Assembly: GCF_000375545.1 (NCBI RefSeq)
Contig: NZ_AQXF01000001.1
Location: 901,617-965,616, forward strand
Length of the DNA: 64,000 nucleotides
Reading direction: 5' to 3'
Origin: Kordiimonas gwangyangensis DSM 19435 = JCM 12864
GTDB lineage: Bacteria; Pseudomonadota; Alphaproteobacteria; Sphingomonadales; Kordiimonadaceae
Shown: positions 35,284 to 44,846 of the stretch, piece by piece
Numbering within the stretch: the first letter of the stretch is position 1
Layout of the letters: every line of letters starts with the position of its first letter
Made by a program: the position numbers and the translations under genes
Notes under the pieces: generated by a model
The model's database searches: none
What the model was told of the DNA's origin: nothing
Seen by the model: the letters and a program-made list of their open reading frames with translations, nothing else

Positions 35284-35493
35284 TTACCTGCCCGCGCCAC
35301 CGGCCGCGGCGATGCGGTTCAGGATGGCGCGTTTCATATCGTTGCTTGCGCTCGACCAGCAGGCAATCTCATCCCGGGTGCGCAAGCAACCGGTGCAATA
35401 TTGCCCGCTTGGGTCCAGCTTGCAAACCTTTGTGCAGGGGCTGGCCACTTCATCAGTGCTTCGCGAGTATGCAGCAGAGGTCCTGGTCATCAA
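35284..35493 (-). CDS. DUF1289 (YdhL-like) small Cys protein
   Basis: A 69-residue protein with the DUF1289 signature SPCTKVCKLDPSGQYCTGC..TRDEIACW: four conserved Cys, likely metal or cluster binding. Function unknown. Overlaps slyX by 4 bases. Confidence 0.88.
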   Translation of the reverse strand: MMTRTSAAYSRSTDEVASPCTKVCKLDPSGQYCTGCLRTRDEIACWSSASNDMKRAILNRIAAAGGAGR

Positions 35494-35702
35494 TAGTGAG
35501 GCGGCGGTGGTTCGCCCTTGGGGTCCCGCTGCCCGGCTTCCATATCGGCCACATCGCTTTGCACACGGTCAAGCGCGCGGGACAGCCGGTCGATGGCCGC
35601 CCACTGTTTGGTGACGGTATCATTGAGGATGTCGATAGTTTCCTGCTGGAAGGCAAACTTCACCTCAAGGTCCGCGATACGCTCGTCAAGTTTGTCGGTC
35701 AT
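35490..35702 (-). CDS. slyX: SlyX family protein
   Basis: A 70-residue coiled-coil protein; heptad-like ERIADLEVKFAFQQETIDIL and the terminal PPPHY are typical of SlyX. Role uncertain. Its ATG overlaps the acyl-CoA ligase stop as ATGA. Confidence 0.9.
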   Translation of the reverse strand: MTDKLDERIADLEVKFAFQQETIDILNDTVTKQWAAIDRLSRALDRVQSDVADMEAGQRDPKGEPPPPHY

Positions 35703-37504
35703 GCGTCTTTCGCTTTCCCGCGGTGATAAAGGGCCTCGAGCCTGTCGCCGTACACGCCGCCCACCACATGCCGCCTCAGTTTCAGTGTCGGCGTAAGCTG
35801 TTCATTCTCAATAGAGAACGGCTCTTCGGCCACAATGAATTTGCGCACCTTTTCAAGGTTCGAGAGCCGCGCGTTGATACGGGTCACTGCCTTGTCAATC
35901 GCGCGGTGAAGATCGGTATCGCTACTGAGGTCAATGCCGTCCGGGTTCTTGCCTGCTTCCTTCGCCCAGCCCCGCACCCATTCGGCGTCCGGCACAATAA
36001 GCCCAACGAGGTGGGGCTTGCGGTCACCATATACCATGGCCTGTGCAATCTCGTCCTCAAGCGCCAACATGCCCTCGATCCGCTGCGGGGACACGTTATC
36101 GCCCTTGTCGTTGACGATAATGTCCTTCTTGCGGTCGGTGATCATCAGGTGGCCGTCTTCATCGAAGCAGCCGATGTCGCCGGTGTGCAGCCAGCCGTCA
36201 ACGAGGGTTTTCTCGGTTGAGCGGTCGTCGCGCCAATAGCCCTTCATCACCAGTTCGCCACGCACGAGGATTTCACCGTCCTCGGCGATGCGCACTTCGG
36301 TATTTGGGAATACAAGACCCACGGTATGCGCCTTTGGTGCCGCCGGCGGGTTGACCGAGATGATCGGCCCGGATTCGGTTTGGCCGTACCCCTGCAGGAG
36401 CGGCAGGCCAAGCGCCTCAAAGAAATAGCCTACATCGGGCGCGAGCGGTGCACCACCCGACACGAGCGCCTTGATGCGACCGCCAAACTGGCCTCGTACT
36501 TTACGCCGCACAGTGAGGGTGAGGAAAAAATTCTCAAGCTTTTCAAAAAAGCCGAGCTGCTCGCCCTTCGCGACCTTGGTGCCAAGTTTGATGGCGCGGG
36601 TAAAAAGCTTGGCTTTGGTGCCGCCTTCCTTCTCGATCGCACGGCTGATGCGGGTGCGCAGCATCTCAAATAGGCGCGGCACCACCACCATCACGGTTGG
36701 TTTGGCTTCCGCCATATTGGTTGCCAGCTTTTCAAGGTTTTCGGCGTACCAGATTTCAGCGCCGATGGTCAGCGGCCAGCACTGGCCGGCCGTGTGTTCG
36801 TAGGCATGGCTGAGCGGCAGGAACGAGAGGAAGGTGTTCCCTTCAAGCCCGAGCTCTCGGAAAATCTCAATCGCACCCTCGGCGTTATGCAGGATAGCGC
36901 CGTGGTGGGTTTTCACACCCTTCGGTGCGCCGCCGGTGCCGGATGTATATATGAGGCAGGCGATATCGTGGCGCGAAACATCCTGTGCGCGCTTGCGGTA
37001 GTGGTCCACATCGGCCTGCTCGGCGGCCAGCACTTCGTCCCAGTGATGCAAACCCACATTGACCTGCTGCTCCAGCTTCACAGGTTCCATGGTGATGGCA
37101 TGCTCAAGCTCGTCTGACTGGTGCGCGGCTTTGAGGAACGTGCGCGCGAGCTGTTTGGTGGAAACGATTGCCGCCTTGGCGCCGCTGTTCTCGAGAATAT
37201 GCAAATGGTCGCGCGCTGTGTTGGTCACGTAAGCCGGCACCGTGATCGCGCCTGTCGCCATGATGGCGAAGTCGGCAATCATCCACTCGGGGCGGTTTTC
37301 CGAGACCAGCACCACGCGGTCGCCGGGCTCAACGCCTAGGCGTTCGAGCGCGCGGGCCAGTTTTGTGATGGTTTCCGCGACTTCACGCCAGCTCTGCGAT
37401 TGCCAACTGCCGCCGCGCTTCGCGCATAAAAGAGGCTTATCCCCAAGCTTTTCGGCTTGGTCAAAAAACATCGCGGTCAGGCTTTGCCAACGCTTGTCCG
37501 GCAT
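35699..37504 (-). CDS. Long-chain acyl-CoA synthetase (AMP-forming)
   Basis: A 601-residue adenylate-forming enzyme activating fatty acids to acyl-CoA. The P-loop is YTSGTGGAPKGV (usually TSGTTGxPKG; here the second Thr is Gly), with GYGQTESGP, GWLHTGDIG and the hinge DRKKDIIV..GDNVSPQ. C-terminal lid domain is complete. The frame is open to 37747, but ATG 37504 has GGGAGAG upstream and matches the family's N-terminus (SLTAMFFDQAEKLGDKPLL); earlier residues look non-coding. Confidence 0.92.
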   Translation of the reverse strand: MPDKRWQSLTAMFFDQAEKLGDKPLLCAKRGGSWQSQSWREVAETITKLARALERLGVEPGDRVVLVSENRPEWMIADFAIMATGAITVPAYVTNTARDHLHILENSGAKAAIVSTKQLARTFLKAAHQSDELEHAITMEPVKLEQQVNVGLHHWDEVLAAEQADVDHYRKRAQDVSRHDIACLIYTSGTGGAPKGVKTHHGAILHNAEGAIEIFRELGLEGNTFLSFLPLSHAYEHTAGQCWPLTIGAEIWYAENLEKLATNMAEAKPTVMVVVPRLFEMLRTRISRAIEKEGGTKAKLFTRAIKLGTKVAKGEQLGFFEKLENFFLTLTVRRKVRGQFGGRIKALVSGGAPLAPDVGYFFEALGLPLLQGYGQTESGPIISVNPPAAPKAHTVGLVFPNTEVRIAEDGEILVRGELVMKGYWRDDRSTEKTLVDGWLHTGDIGCFDEDGHLMITDRKKDIIVNDKGDNVSPQRIEGMLALEDEIAQAMVYGDRKPHLVGLIVPDAEWVRGWAKEAGKNPDGIDLSSDTDLHRAIDKAVTRINARLSNLEKVRKFIVAEEPFSIENEQLTPTLKLRRHVVGGVYGDRLEALYHRGKAKDA

Positions 37505-37736
37505 TTTGTCGTCTCTCCCACTTATGCCCCCTTCCCAAGGGTTCGCTCTTTTTGGCGCAAAATCGTTGAGGGGGCAAGCGCAGATGGCTGTCAGCGCTGT
37601 CAAAAGCCCGTGTGGTGGTGCGTTCACAAAAAGTTGTCTCTTTGTGCCCGATCTTTCTTGCAAGTGCAGGATGAGGGTGCCATACCCGAGCCATGCGACA
37701 CGGTGTTGACGCGCAAACGGATTACGGTTGTTGGCC

Positions 37737-38933
37737 ATGAACGGCACGCAAGAAGATCAATCTGACGATATTCGAGAAACCGCCCGCGCCGAAAGTGGTC
37801 CGGACGACTTTTCGACCTCCGAAGCCGACGCCCACGAACGCCGCCTGCATTTGCGCGCCTTCGATTATTGGCATGCGCTCAAGGGTGACCGCACCTATCC
37901 CCTATTCAAAGACCTGAGCCCGGCGGGCCTCGCACCCTTCAAGAAACACAGCCTGCTGCTGGAGTTCAGCGTGTTTGGTGCCACTGTGCGTTTCGCCGGT
38001 GACCGTATTGTCAGCCTGATGGAGACAGAGGTAACACCCGGCGCCCGGCTTGAGGATCTGCCGCATTCCCCGTTCGCAAGCGCGCTGCTTGGCCAGTTTG
38101 AAGATGCCGAAGCCCGCACCCGGGCCGCAGAATTTGAATTTGTCGAAGACTTCCTTGATTGCAGGGGCATCATGCTGCCGCTGAGCCGCACGGGCGAGGA
38201 CGCTAATTTCCTGATGGTGGTCGTGAGCTTCCGCCAGCGTGAGGAGTGGAGCCCGACCCACGGCGCTGACGCTGAAGGTGCAGGCACTACTGAAGCTGAA
38301 GAGGCGGCTGAAGCTGCTGAGGATGCGGCGCTTGCAGAAGCGCTCCGTGCCCCGCTTGATGCCTGCGAGGAGGCGGTGTCGCAGGTCGCGCACCTTGATG
38401 GCGGCGGTCGTGATAACCTTTATCACGCGCTGGCCGCCGCGCTTCGTCTTTATGAAGAAGCGAGCCTCAATCCGGCAGCGTATGACGCACTACTCGTTGC
38501 GAACGGCTTGAAGGTGCAAACCCGCGCGCCCTACACACCGGTGCTCAAGCTCACCTTCGGGCGCGACTATGACAAAACACGGCTGACGGAATATGCATCC
38601 GCGCTCGCCTTTGCGGTACGCGAAGGCCAGACGTCCGATACGCTCGCTGCATTCCTGCGCGCGCAACCGGGCGGCATCAAAGGCTGTGTGCGGGCCGAGC
38701 GCGCCGCACGGCGCGGGCGCAAGGGTACGCCGGCGGAAGAGCGGCAGCGCGCTGCCACCGAGGCGATGCGTGCAGCGAAAGCCCACGATTTGACCACACT
38801 TGCAAGTGACGATGAGTTCTGTCTCGTGCTCGCACGCCGCGCAGATGGCGGCGGGCTTGAGGCAATCGGCGTGGCGGATTGTCCGCCCACCGAGGTGGAA
38901 GCAGCCATCCGGCGCCTTCACCAGAAAAAGTGA
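37737..38933 (+). CDS. PAS-like alphaproteobacterial protein, unknown function
   Basis: A 398-residue soluble protein. The segment YWHALKGDRTYPLFKDLSPAGLAPFKKHSLLLEFS..., with later LPLSRTGEDANFLMVVVSF, matches the PAS_5-type sensory domain common in Alphaproteobacteria. The C-terminal half is Ala/Arg-rich and of unknown fold. No output domain recognised. ATG 37737 preferred over TTG 37728; ribosome site is weak. Confidence 0.7.
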   Translation: MNGTQEDQSDDIRETARAESGPDDFSTSEADAHERRLHLRAFDYWHALKGDRTYPLFKDLSPAGLAPFKKHSLLLEFSVFGATVRFAGDRIVSLMETEVTPGARLEDLPHSPFASALLGQFEDAEARTRAAEFEFVEDFLDCRGIMLPLSRTGEDANFLMVVVSFRQREEWSPTHGADAEGAGTTEAEEAAEAAEDAALAEALRAPLDACEEAVSQVAHLDGGGRDNLYHALAAALRLYEEASLNPAAYDALLVANGLKVQTRAPYTPVLKLTFGRDYDKTRLTEYASALAFAVREGQTSDTLAAFLRAQPGGIKGCVRAERAARRGRKGTPAEERQRAATEAMRAAKAHDLTTLASDDEFCLVLARRADGGGLEAIGVADCPPTEVEAAIRRLHQKK

Positions 38934-39007
38934 CCGATAACAATAATTTATAAAGACCCCCAGGCTATAAAAAAACCGGGTGACCAGGTTTGGAAGGGAC
39001 CAAAAAA

Positions 39008-42000
39008 GTGACCAATGATGAGCAGTATAAGCAGATCATGGCAGAGATCGGCCGCCGCGCGGTCGAAACCATGTCGGGCGAAGAATGGGAAGCGTTCGAC
39101 AAGTTCCTGACTCAGTTCTATGAGCAGGCACCGGACGACTTGATGGCGTTTGAGCCTGAAGCCCTGTTCGCGATCGCGCGCAATATGTGGCAAATGGCGG
39201 AAAAACGCCCAACCGGCAAACCGCAGATCAAGATGATGAACCCGCGGGGCGGCAAGTCCGGCTGGTCGACGAAGCACACCGTGCTCCAGATCGTCAACGA
39301 CGACATGCCTTTCCTTGTGGATTCGACCACGGGCTGCCTGGCTGTCAGCCTGCACTGCCGCATCCATATGATGCACCACCCCATCCTCAAAACCTGGCGT
39401 GACGACAAGGGCAACCGGGTTAAGGAAGGTGAAGGCACCGAGGTCACCGAAAGCTACATGTTCATCGAGATTGATGCCCAGTCCGACAAGGCTGTGCTCA
39501 AGGAAATCGAAGACACGCTTGCGACCACGCTTGCCGATGTGCGCGCGGCTGTCTCCGACTGGAAAGCCATGCTCGCCAAGATCGACGAGACTGTGGCGTC
39601 CCTGACCGTGAACCCGCCACCAATTGAGCAGGAAGAGGTGGACGAGACCATCCGCCTGCTGCGCTGGCTGGGCGCTGACCATTTCACCTTCCTCGGTTTC
39701 CGGGAATATCGCTTTGAGGGCGACCCAGCGAAGTTTGACTTCAACCGTGTGGACGGTTCCGGCCTCGGCATCCTGCGCGACCCTGAGCGGAACGTGCTTC
39801 GGGACAAAGAGGGCCTCACGCCCATGTCGCCCGAGATCAGGCACTTCCTCTCCTCGCCTGACCCGCTCATCATCACCAAGGCGAACGTGAAATCCATGGT
39901 GCACCGCCAGTCGCACATGGATTATATCGGCGTCAAAATCTTCAACGACGAAGGCGTAGCCGTTGGCGAGCGCCGCTTTGTCGGCCTTTTCACGTCGCTC
40001 TCCTACCGCAAGTTTGCGACAGATGTGCCGATTATCCGCGGCAAGGTTGCCAACATCATGAAGCGCTCCAAGTTCGCGAAGCGCTCGTATGCCGCCAAAT
40101 CGCTCGCGCACATCATGGAAACCTTCCCGCGTGACGAGCTGTTCCAGGTGGACGAGGATTGGCTGTTCGAAACCGCACTCGGCATCCTGCAACTGACCGA
40201 GCGCCCGCGCCCGCGTGCTTTTGTGCGCCCGGACCAGTTTGAGCGTTTTGTCTCCGCCATGGTGTATGTACCGCGTGAGAACTACCATTCGGGGCTCAGG
40301 CAAGCAGTCGCGGATATCCTCTGCAAGTCCTATAATGGTGAGGTTTCGGTTTATTACGCCAACCTGACGGACGAAGCTCTGGCGCGCTGGCATTTCATCA
40401 TCAGGACCTTCCCGGGTGATGTGCGCAAGCCGGATGTGGAAGACATCAACAAGGCAATCGCAGAAGCCGCGCAAGGCTGGGTTGACCGCCTGCATGCGGA
40501 ACTGATCAGCCACCACGGTGAGGAAAAAGGCAGCCGCCTCAATCACCTCTATAAAGGTCGTTTCAGCGTTACCTACCGTGAGACCTTCACGCCAGCCCAA
40601 GCCGCGTATGATGTGGACAAGCTTGAGGACGTGGCAGGCGAAGACGATGTGCGTGTCGACTTCTACCGCCACCGTGACGACGGCGACAACCACTACCGTC
40701 TCAAGATTTATCACGGCACCCAGCTCATCGCGCTCACCAACTGTATGCCGATCCTTGAAAACATGGGCTTCCGTGTACTGTCCGAGCATTCCTATTCGGT
40801 TGCCGGCAAGGTCACGAGCTATATCCACGACTTCTCGCTTGACCGCCCGGAGGGTAGCCCCTTCGCGCTTGAGCGTCTGAAACCGATTGTCGAGGAGCTG
40901 TTCATCCGCGTCTGGGCCGGCACGGTCGAGAACGACGGCTTCAACGAAATGGTGCTGACGGCTGCGATGGACTGGCGTGAAATCCAGCTCCTGCGCGCGT
41001 ACGGCAAATACCTGCGTCAGCTCGGCATGGGTTATACGCCGGACTATATTGCCGACAGTGTGGTCGCGAACACGCAGATCGCCGCGCAACTTGTGGCGCT
41101 ATTCAAGGCGCAGTTTGACCCGGCCTATGAAGCCGCAAACCGCGACAATATGGCTGAGAATATCGTCACTGACATCCGCAGTCTGATGGACGGTGTGTCG
41201 AGCCTTGACCATGACCGCATCCTGCGCGCTTACCGCAATGTGATGCGCGCAACCCTTCGCACCAACTTCTACCAGCCAGGTGTGCTTGAGGGTGTGGACG
41301 AACGCGCGCTTGCGTTCAAGATCCGCTCCCGCCAGGTGGACGAGATGCCGCTGCCGAAACCGTTTGCGGAAATCTGGGTCTATAGCCCGCGCGTTGAAGG
41401 TGTGCACCTGCGTGGTGGCCCGGTTGCCCGTGGTGGCCTCAGGTGGTCTGACCGCCGGGAGGATTTCCGGACCGAAGTGCTTGGCCTCGTGAAAGCGCAG
41501 CAGGTGAAAAACGCCGTGATCGTGCCGCAAGGCGCGAAGGGTGGCTTCTTCCCGAAACAGCTGCCGGGCATGGGCGACCGTGAGGCTTATATGGCTGAAG
41601 GTATCGCCGCGTACCGCAGCTTTATCTCCAGCCTGCTGTCGGTGACCGATAACCTCAAAGGCAATAAGGTTGTGCCGCCGAAAAACGTGGTGCGCCGCGA
41701 CGGGGATGACCCTTACCTCGTGGTTGCCGCCGACAAGGGCACGGCCACCTTCTCGGATATCGCGAACGGCATTTCGGTTGACCATGGTTTCTGGCTTGGT
41801 GATGCCTTCGCCTCCGGTGGCTCCAACGGCTACGACCACAAGAAAATGGGCATCACCGCGAAGGGTGGCTGGGTTTCCGTTCAGCGTCACTTCCGTGAAA
41901 TGGGGATCGATGTCCAGAAGGACGAGTTCACCGTCATTGGTGTTGGTGACATGTCGGGCGACGTATTCGGGAACGGTATGCTGCTCTCGAAAACCATCCG

Positions 42001-43822
42001 CATGAAGGCTGCCTTCAACCATATGCACATCTTCATCGACCCTAACCCGGGTGACACCAAAGCCGCTTGGAAAGAGCGCAAACGTCTTTTTGATATGCCG
42101 CGCTCCTCATGGGAAGATTATGACAAGAAGCTGATCTCGAAGGGCGGCGGCATCTTCGCGCGTTCGTCGAAGTCCATCCCGCTCACGCCTGAGATCAAGG
42201 AATGGCTAAAGGTCGAAGCCGACGCCATGACACCGACAGACCTCATCCACCTTATCATGAAGGCGGAAGCGGACCTGTTGTGGTTCGGTGGTATCGGGAC
42301 CTATGTGCGTGCCACGACCGAGACTAATGCCCAAGTGGGTGACCGCGCGAACGATGGCCTCCGGGTTACCGCGCCTGAACTGAAGGTCAAAGTCATCGGC
42401 GAAGGTGGCAACCTTGGTATGACCCAGAAGGCACGGATTGAGTTTGCCCGCCGTGGCGGTCGCCTCAACACTGACTTTATCGACAACTCGGCCGGTGTGG
42501 ACTGCTCGGACAAGGAAGTGAACATCAAGATCCTTCTGACCCGTGCGATCCAGAACAAGAACCTTAAAGCCGAGGACCGGGACAAGCTCCTTGAATCCAT
42601 GACCGACGAGGTCTCGGACATCGTGCTGTCGGACAACTATTTGCAGACGCAGGCAATCTCGCTTGCGGAAGCCAATGCCATCCGCAACCGCGAATATCAC
42701 CTCGGCCTCATGCGCACGCTGGAGCGTGACGGCAATCTGAACCGCGATATCGAGAACCTGCCGTCAGACGAGGGTTTTGCGGAACTTGCCGCCAACGAGC
42801 TTGGCCTCACCCGCCCTGAGATCGCGATCCTCATGGCTTATGCCAAAATGTCGCTTCTCGATATTCTGGTCAAAAGCAAGCTCATCGAAGACCCGGTCCT
42901 CAGGCCTGAGCTTGAGTGGGGCTTCCCGAGCGAGCTCCGTAAGAAGTTCGGTGAAGACCTTTCAGAGCACCGCCTGAAACGCGAAATCATCGCCACTGTT
43001 CTCGCGAACGAAGTGGTAAACTGGGCCGGCCTGACCTTCGTTTACGAGGTGAAGGAAGAAACCGGCCTTGGCGTTGAAGATATCGTTGCGGCCTTCGTGA
43101 TCGTGCGCGAGGTTTACGGCCTGCAGGGCCAATGGGAAGCCATCAACGAGCTTGATTACAAGGTCCCGGCGACCGTGCAGTACGACATGCACCAGTCTGT
43201 CTCGGATTCGATGAAACAGCAGGTGATGTGGGTGCTTCGCAACCTGCCGCGTCCGTTCAACGTCAGCGCGCTGGTGGAGCGTTTCTCCGACCCGGTCAAA
43301 AAGCTCTTTGGTATCAAGCAGGAAATCCTGTCCGAGCCTGCGCAGGATGTGTTTGTCAGCCGCCGCGACGCGCTCAAGAAAGCCGGTGTGGGGCATGACC
43401 TCGCAACCTTTGTTGCTGCGTTTGAGGTTCTGGCGTCCGGCCCCGATATCATCGAGGTGGCGGAGAAAGCCGGTAAGCGCGTGGACTATGTGGCTGCGGT
43501 GCATTTCGCGCTCGGTGACCGGCTTGGTTTCGACTGGCTCCGCCAGCGGGCTGACCGTATCCAGCCGGAAAACCACTGGGACGTGCTTTCCGTGCGGTCC
43601 GAGCTTGAAGACCTTGCCGACCAGCAGCGCGCGCTCGTGGAGCGTGTCTGCCTTGAAGCGGGTGAAAAGTCGGCCAAGCAGGCAACGAAGGACTGGGCTG
43701 CCAGCCAGGCAACCCAGATCATCCGCGCCGAACGGTTGATTGAGGACCTCGCGTCCTCAGGCGGCCTCACGGTCGCAAAGCTCAGCTTCGCAACCCGCCA
43801 CTTGCGCTCGATCCTGCGCTAA
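39008..43822 (+). CDS. NAD-specific glutamate dehydrogenase, large (~180 kDa) type
   Basis: A ~1,600-residue enzyme that deaminates glutamate to 2-oxoglutarate with NAD. The catalytic core is in the middle: RGGLRWSDRREDFRTEVLGLVKAQQVKNAVIVPQGAKGGF with the substrate Lys, then the NAD-binding GVGDMSGDVFGNGML. Long N-terminal ACT-like regulatory segments and a C-terminal helical domain complete the GDH-180 architecture. I prefer GTG 39008 (VTNDEQYK) because GGAAGGG lies 9 bases upstream; the frame begins at TTG 38990 over that site. An unusually long antisense open frame over its 5' part reflects codon bias only. Confidence 0.96.
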   Translation: MTNDEQYKQIMAEIGRRAVETMSGEEWEAFDKFLTQFYEQAPDDLMAFEPEALFAIARNMWQMAEKRPTGKPQIKMMNPRGGKSGWSTKHTVLQIVNDDMPFLVDSTTGCLAVSLHCRIHMMHHPILKTWRDDKGNRVKEGEGTEVTESYMFIEIDAQSDKAVLKEIEDTLATTLADVRAAVSDWKAMLAKIDETVASLTVNPPPIEQEEVDETIRLLRWLGADHFTFLGFREYRFEGDPAKFDFNRVDGSGLGILRDPERNVLRDKEGLTPMSPEIRHFLSSPDPLIITKANVKSMVHRQSHMDYIGVKIFNDEGVAVGERRFVGLFTSLSYRKFATDVPIIRGKVANIMKRSKFAKRSYAAKSLAHIMETFPRDELFQVDEDWLFETALGILQLTERPRPRAFVRPDQFERFVSAMVYVPRENYHSGLRQAVADILCKSYNGEVSVYYANLTDEALARWHFIIRTFPGDVRKPDVEDINKAIAEAAQGWVDRLHAELISHHGEEKGSRLNHLYKGRFSVTYRETFTPAQAAYDVDKLEDVAGEDDVRVDFYRHRDDGDNHYRLKIYHGTQLIALTNCMPILENMGFRVLSEHSYSVAGKVTSYIHDFSLDRPEGSPFALERLKPIVEELFIRVWAGTVENDGFNEMVLTAAMDWREIQLLRAYGKYLRQLGMGYTPDYIADSVVANTQIAAQLVALFKAQFDPAYEAANRDNMAENIVTDIRSLMDGVSSLDHDRILRAYRNVMRATLRTNFYQPGVLEGVDERALAFKIRSRQVDEMPLPKPFAEIWVYSPRVEGVHLRGGPVARGGLRWSDRREDFRTEVLGLVKAQQVKNAVIVPQGAKGGFFPKQLPGMGDREAYMAEGIAAYRSFISSLLSVTDNLKGNKVVPPKNVVRRDGDDPYLVVAADKGTATFSDIANGISVDHGFWLGDAFASGGSNGYDHKKMGITAKGGWVSVQRHFREMGIDVQKDEFTVIGVGDMSGDVFGNGMLLSKTIRMKAAFNHMHIFIDPNPGDTKAAWKERKRLFDMPRSSWEDYDKKLISKGGGIFARSSKSIPLTPEIKEWLKVEADAMTPTDLIHLIMKAEADLLWFGGIGTYVRATTETNAQVGDRANDGLRVTAPELKVKVIGEGGNLGMTQKARIEFARRGGRLNTDFIDNSAGVDCSDKEVNIKILLTRAIQNKNLKAEDRDKLLESMTDEVSDIVLSDNYLQTQAISLAEANAIRNREYHLGLMRTLERDGNLNRDIENLPSDEGFAELAANELGLTRPEIAILMAYAKMSLLDILVKSKLIEDPVLRPELEWGFPSELRKKFGEDLSEHRLKREIIATVLANEVVNWAGLTFVYEVKEETGLGVEDIVAAFVIVREVYGLQGQWEAINELDYKVPATVQYDMHQSVSDSMKQQVMWVLRNLPRPFNVSALVERFSDPVKKLFGIKQEILSEPAQDVFVSRRDALKKAGVGHDLATFVAAFEVLASGPDIIEVAEKAGKRVDYVAAVHFALGDRLGFDWLRQRADRIQPENHWDVLSVRSELEDLADQQRALVERVCLEAGEKSAKQATKDWAASQATQIIRAERLIEDLASSGGLTVAKLSFATRHLRSILR

Positions 43823-43847
43823 GCAGAAGCAACACAGCAGAAATAGG

Positions 43848-43871
43848 AAGAGGCCGCGTTTGCGGCCTCTT
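43848..43871 (+). terminator. Rho-independent terminator of the GDH gene
   Basis: AAGAGGCCGC-GTTT-GCGGCCTCTT, a 10 bp perfect stem, followed by TGCTTTTC. 26 bases after the stop. Confidence 0.85.
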
Positions 43872-43998
43872 TGCTTTTCTGATTGGGAACCCCGGGCTCT
43901 CAAGTAGGACTTAGGGGGAGGAGAAAGCCCGGGGCAAGAAGCTCAAAAAGGGGTTTGAAGAGCTTCAGAAGGAAACGCACTTTATCAGCGCGGAACTG

Positions 43999-44835
43999 TT
44001 ACGTAGCGCTCAGGAAGCGTCCTTTGTTCCAGTCGTCGATTGTCGCAATAATTTCTTCGCGGGTGTTCATCACAAACGGGCCGTAGCGGGCCACAGGTTC
44101 GTTGTTGGGTCGGCCTGCCACCAGAAGGAAGCGGGTTCCGGCCTTGCCGCGCACCTTAACGAAGTCACCGTCCGACAGGATCGCAAGCGTGCGGGTCGGC
44201 ACTGACTGGTCGTCCACAACAAAACCGCCCTTGATGCCGTATAGGAACGCGGTATGGCCGCTTTCCACTGGTAGGGTCACTTCATCGTCGCCCGTCAGGG
44301 TTACGTCCGCGAAGAAGGGCTTGGCCGCGATTTCTTTCACCGCACCCTCATGGCCCAACAGTTCACCCGCTACCAGTTGCGCCTCATAGCCTTCCCCTTT
44401 CACGGTCGGGATGATGTCCTTCGAGACATCCTGATAGCGCGGCGCGATCATCTTTTTGGCGGCTGGCAGGTTCACCCAAAGCTGGAAGCCGCGGGCATCC
44501 TCACCCGATGCCACCGGCATTTCCGAGTGGATGATGCCACGACCTGCGGTCATCCACTGCGCATCGCCGGGGCCGATGATGCCGTGGTTACCGACCCGGT
44601 CACCATGTTCCATGCGGCCCGTCAGCATATAGGTCACGGTCTCGAACCCCCGGTGCGGGTGTTCGGGAAAGCCGGCGCCCTTGGCTTCCTTGGGCAGCTC
44701 CATCTCATCCAGCAGCAGGAAGGGGTCAAGCACCGACAGGTCGGGCCGCCCGATCGTGCGGTGGACGGTAACACCCTGACCTTCCGGCGTGGCAACCGCC
44801 TGATAGAGGTGAGCAATTTTGCGTGCTGTTGTCAT
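43999..44835 (-). CDS. Pirin family protein
   Basis: A 278-residue bicupin. The N-terminal cupin metal ligands are visible: HPHRGFETVTYMLTGRMEHGD with His residues and a Glu later in IHSEMP. Some pirins have quercetinase or regulatory activity. GGAGG precedes two adjacent ATGs (44838, 44835). Starts about 10 bases after the glutathionyl-hydroquinone reductase gene, forming an operon that suggests quinone or phenolic stress. Confidence 0.92.
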   Translation of the reverse strand: MTTARKIAHLYQAVATPEGQGVTVHRTIGRPDLSVLDPFLLLDEMELPKEAKGAGFPEHPHRGFETVTYMLTGRMEHGDRVGNHGIIGPGDAQWMTAGRGIIHSEMPVASGEDARGFQLWVNLPAAKKMIAPRYQDVSKDIIPTVKGEGYEAQLVAGELLGHEGAVKEIAAKPFFADVTLTGDDEVTLPVESGHTAFLYGIKGGFVVDDQSVPTRTLAILSDGDFVKVRGKAGTRFLLVAGRPNNEPVARYGPFVMNTREEIIATIDDWNKGRFLSAT

Positions 44836-44846
44836 CATGGCCTCCT

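Noticed and set aside
38948-41089. 713-codon open frame antisense to the glutamate dehydrogenase gene
   Set aside because: It mirrors the strong third-position GC bias of the sense gene; no family resemblance and no ribosome site.
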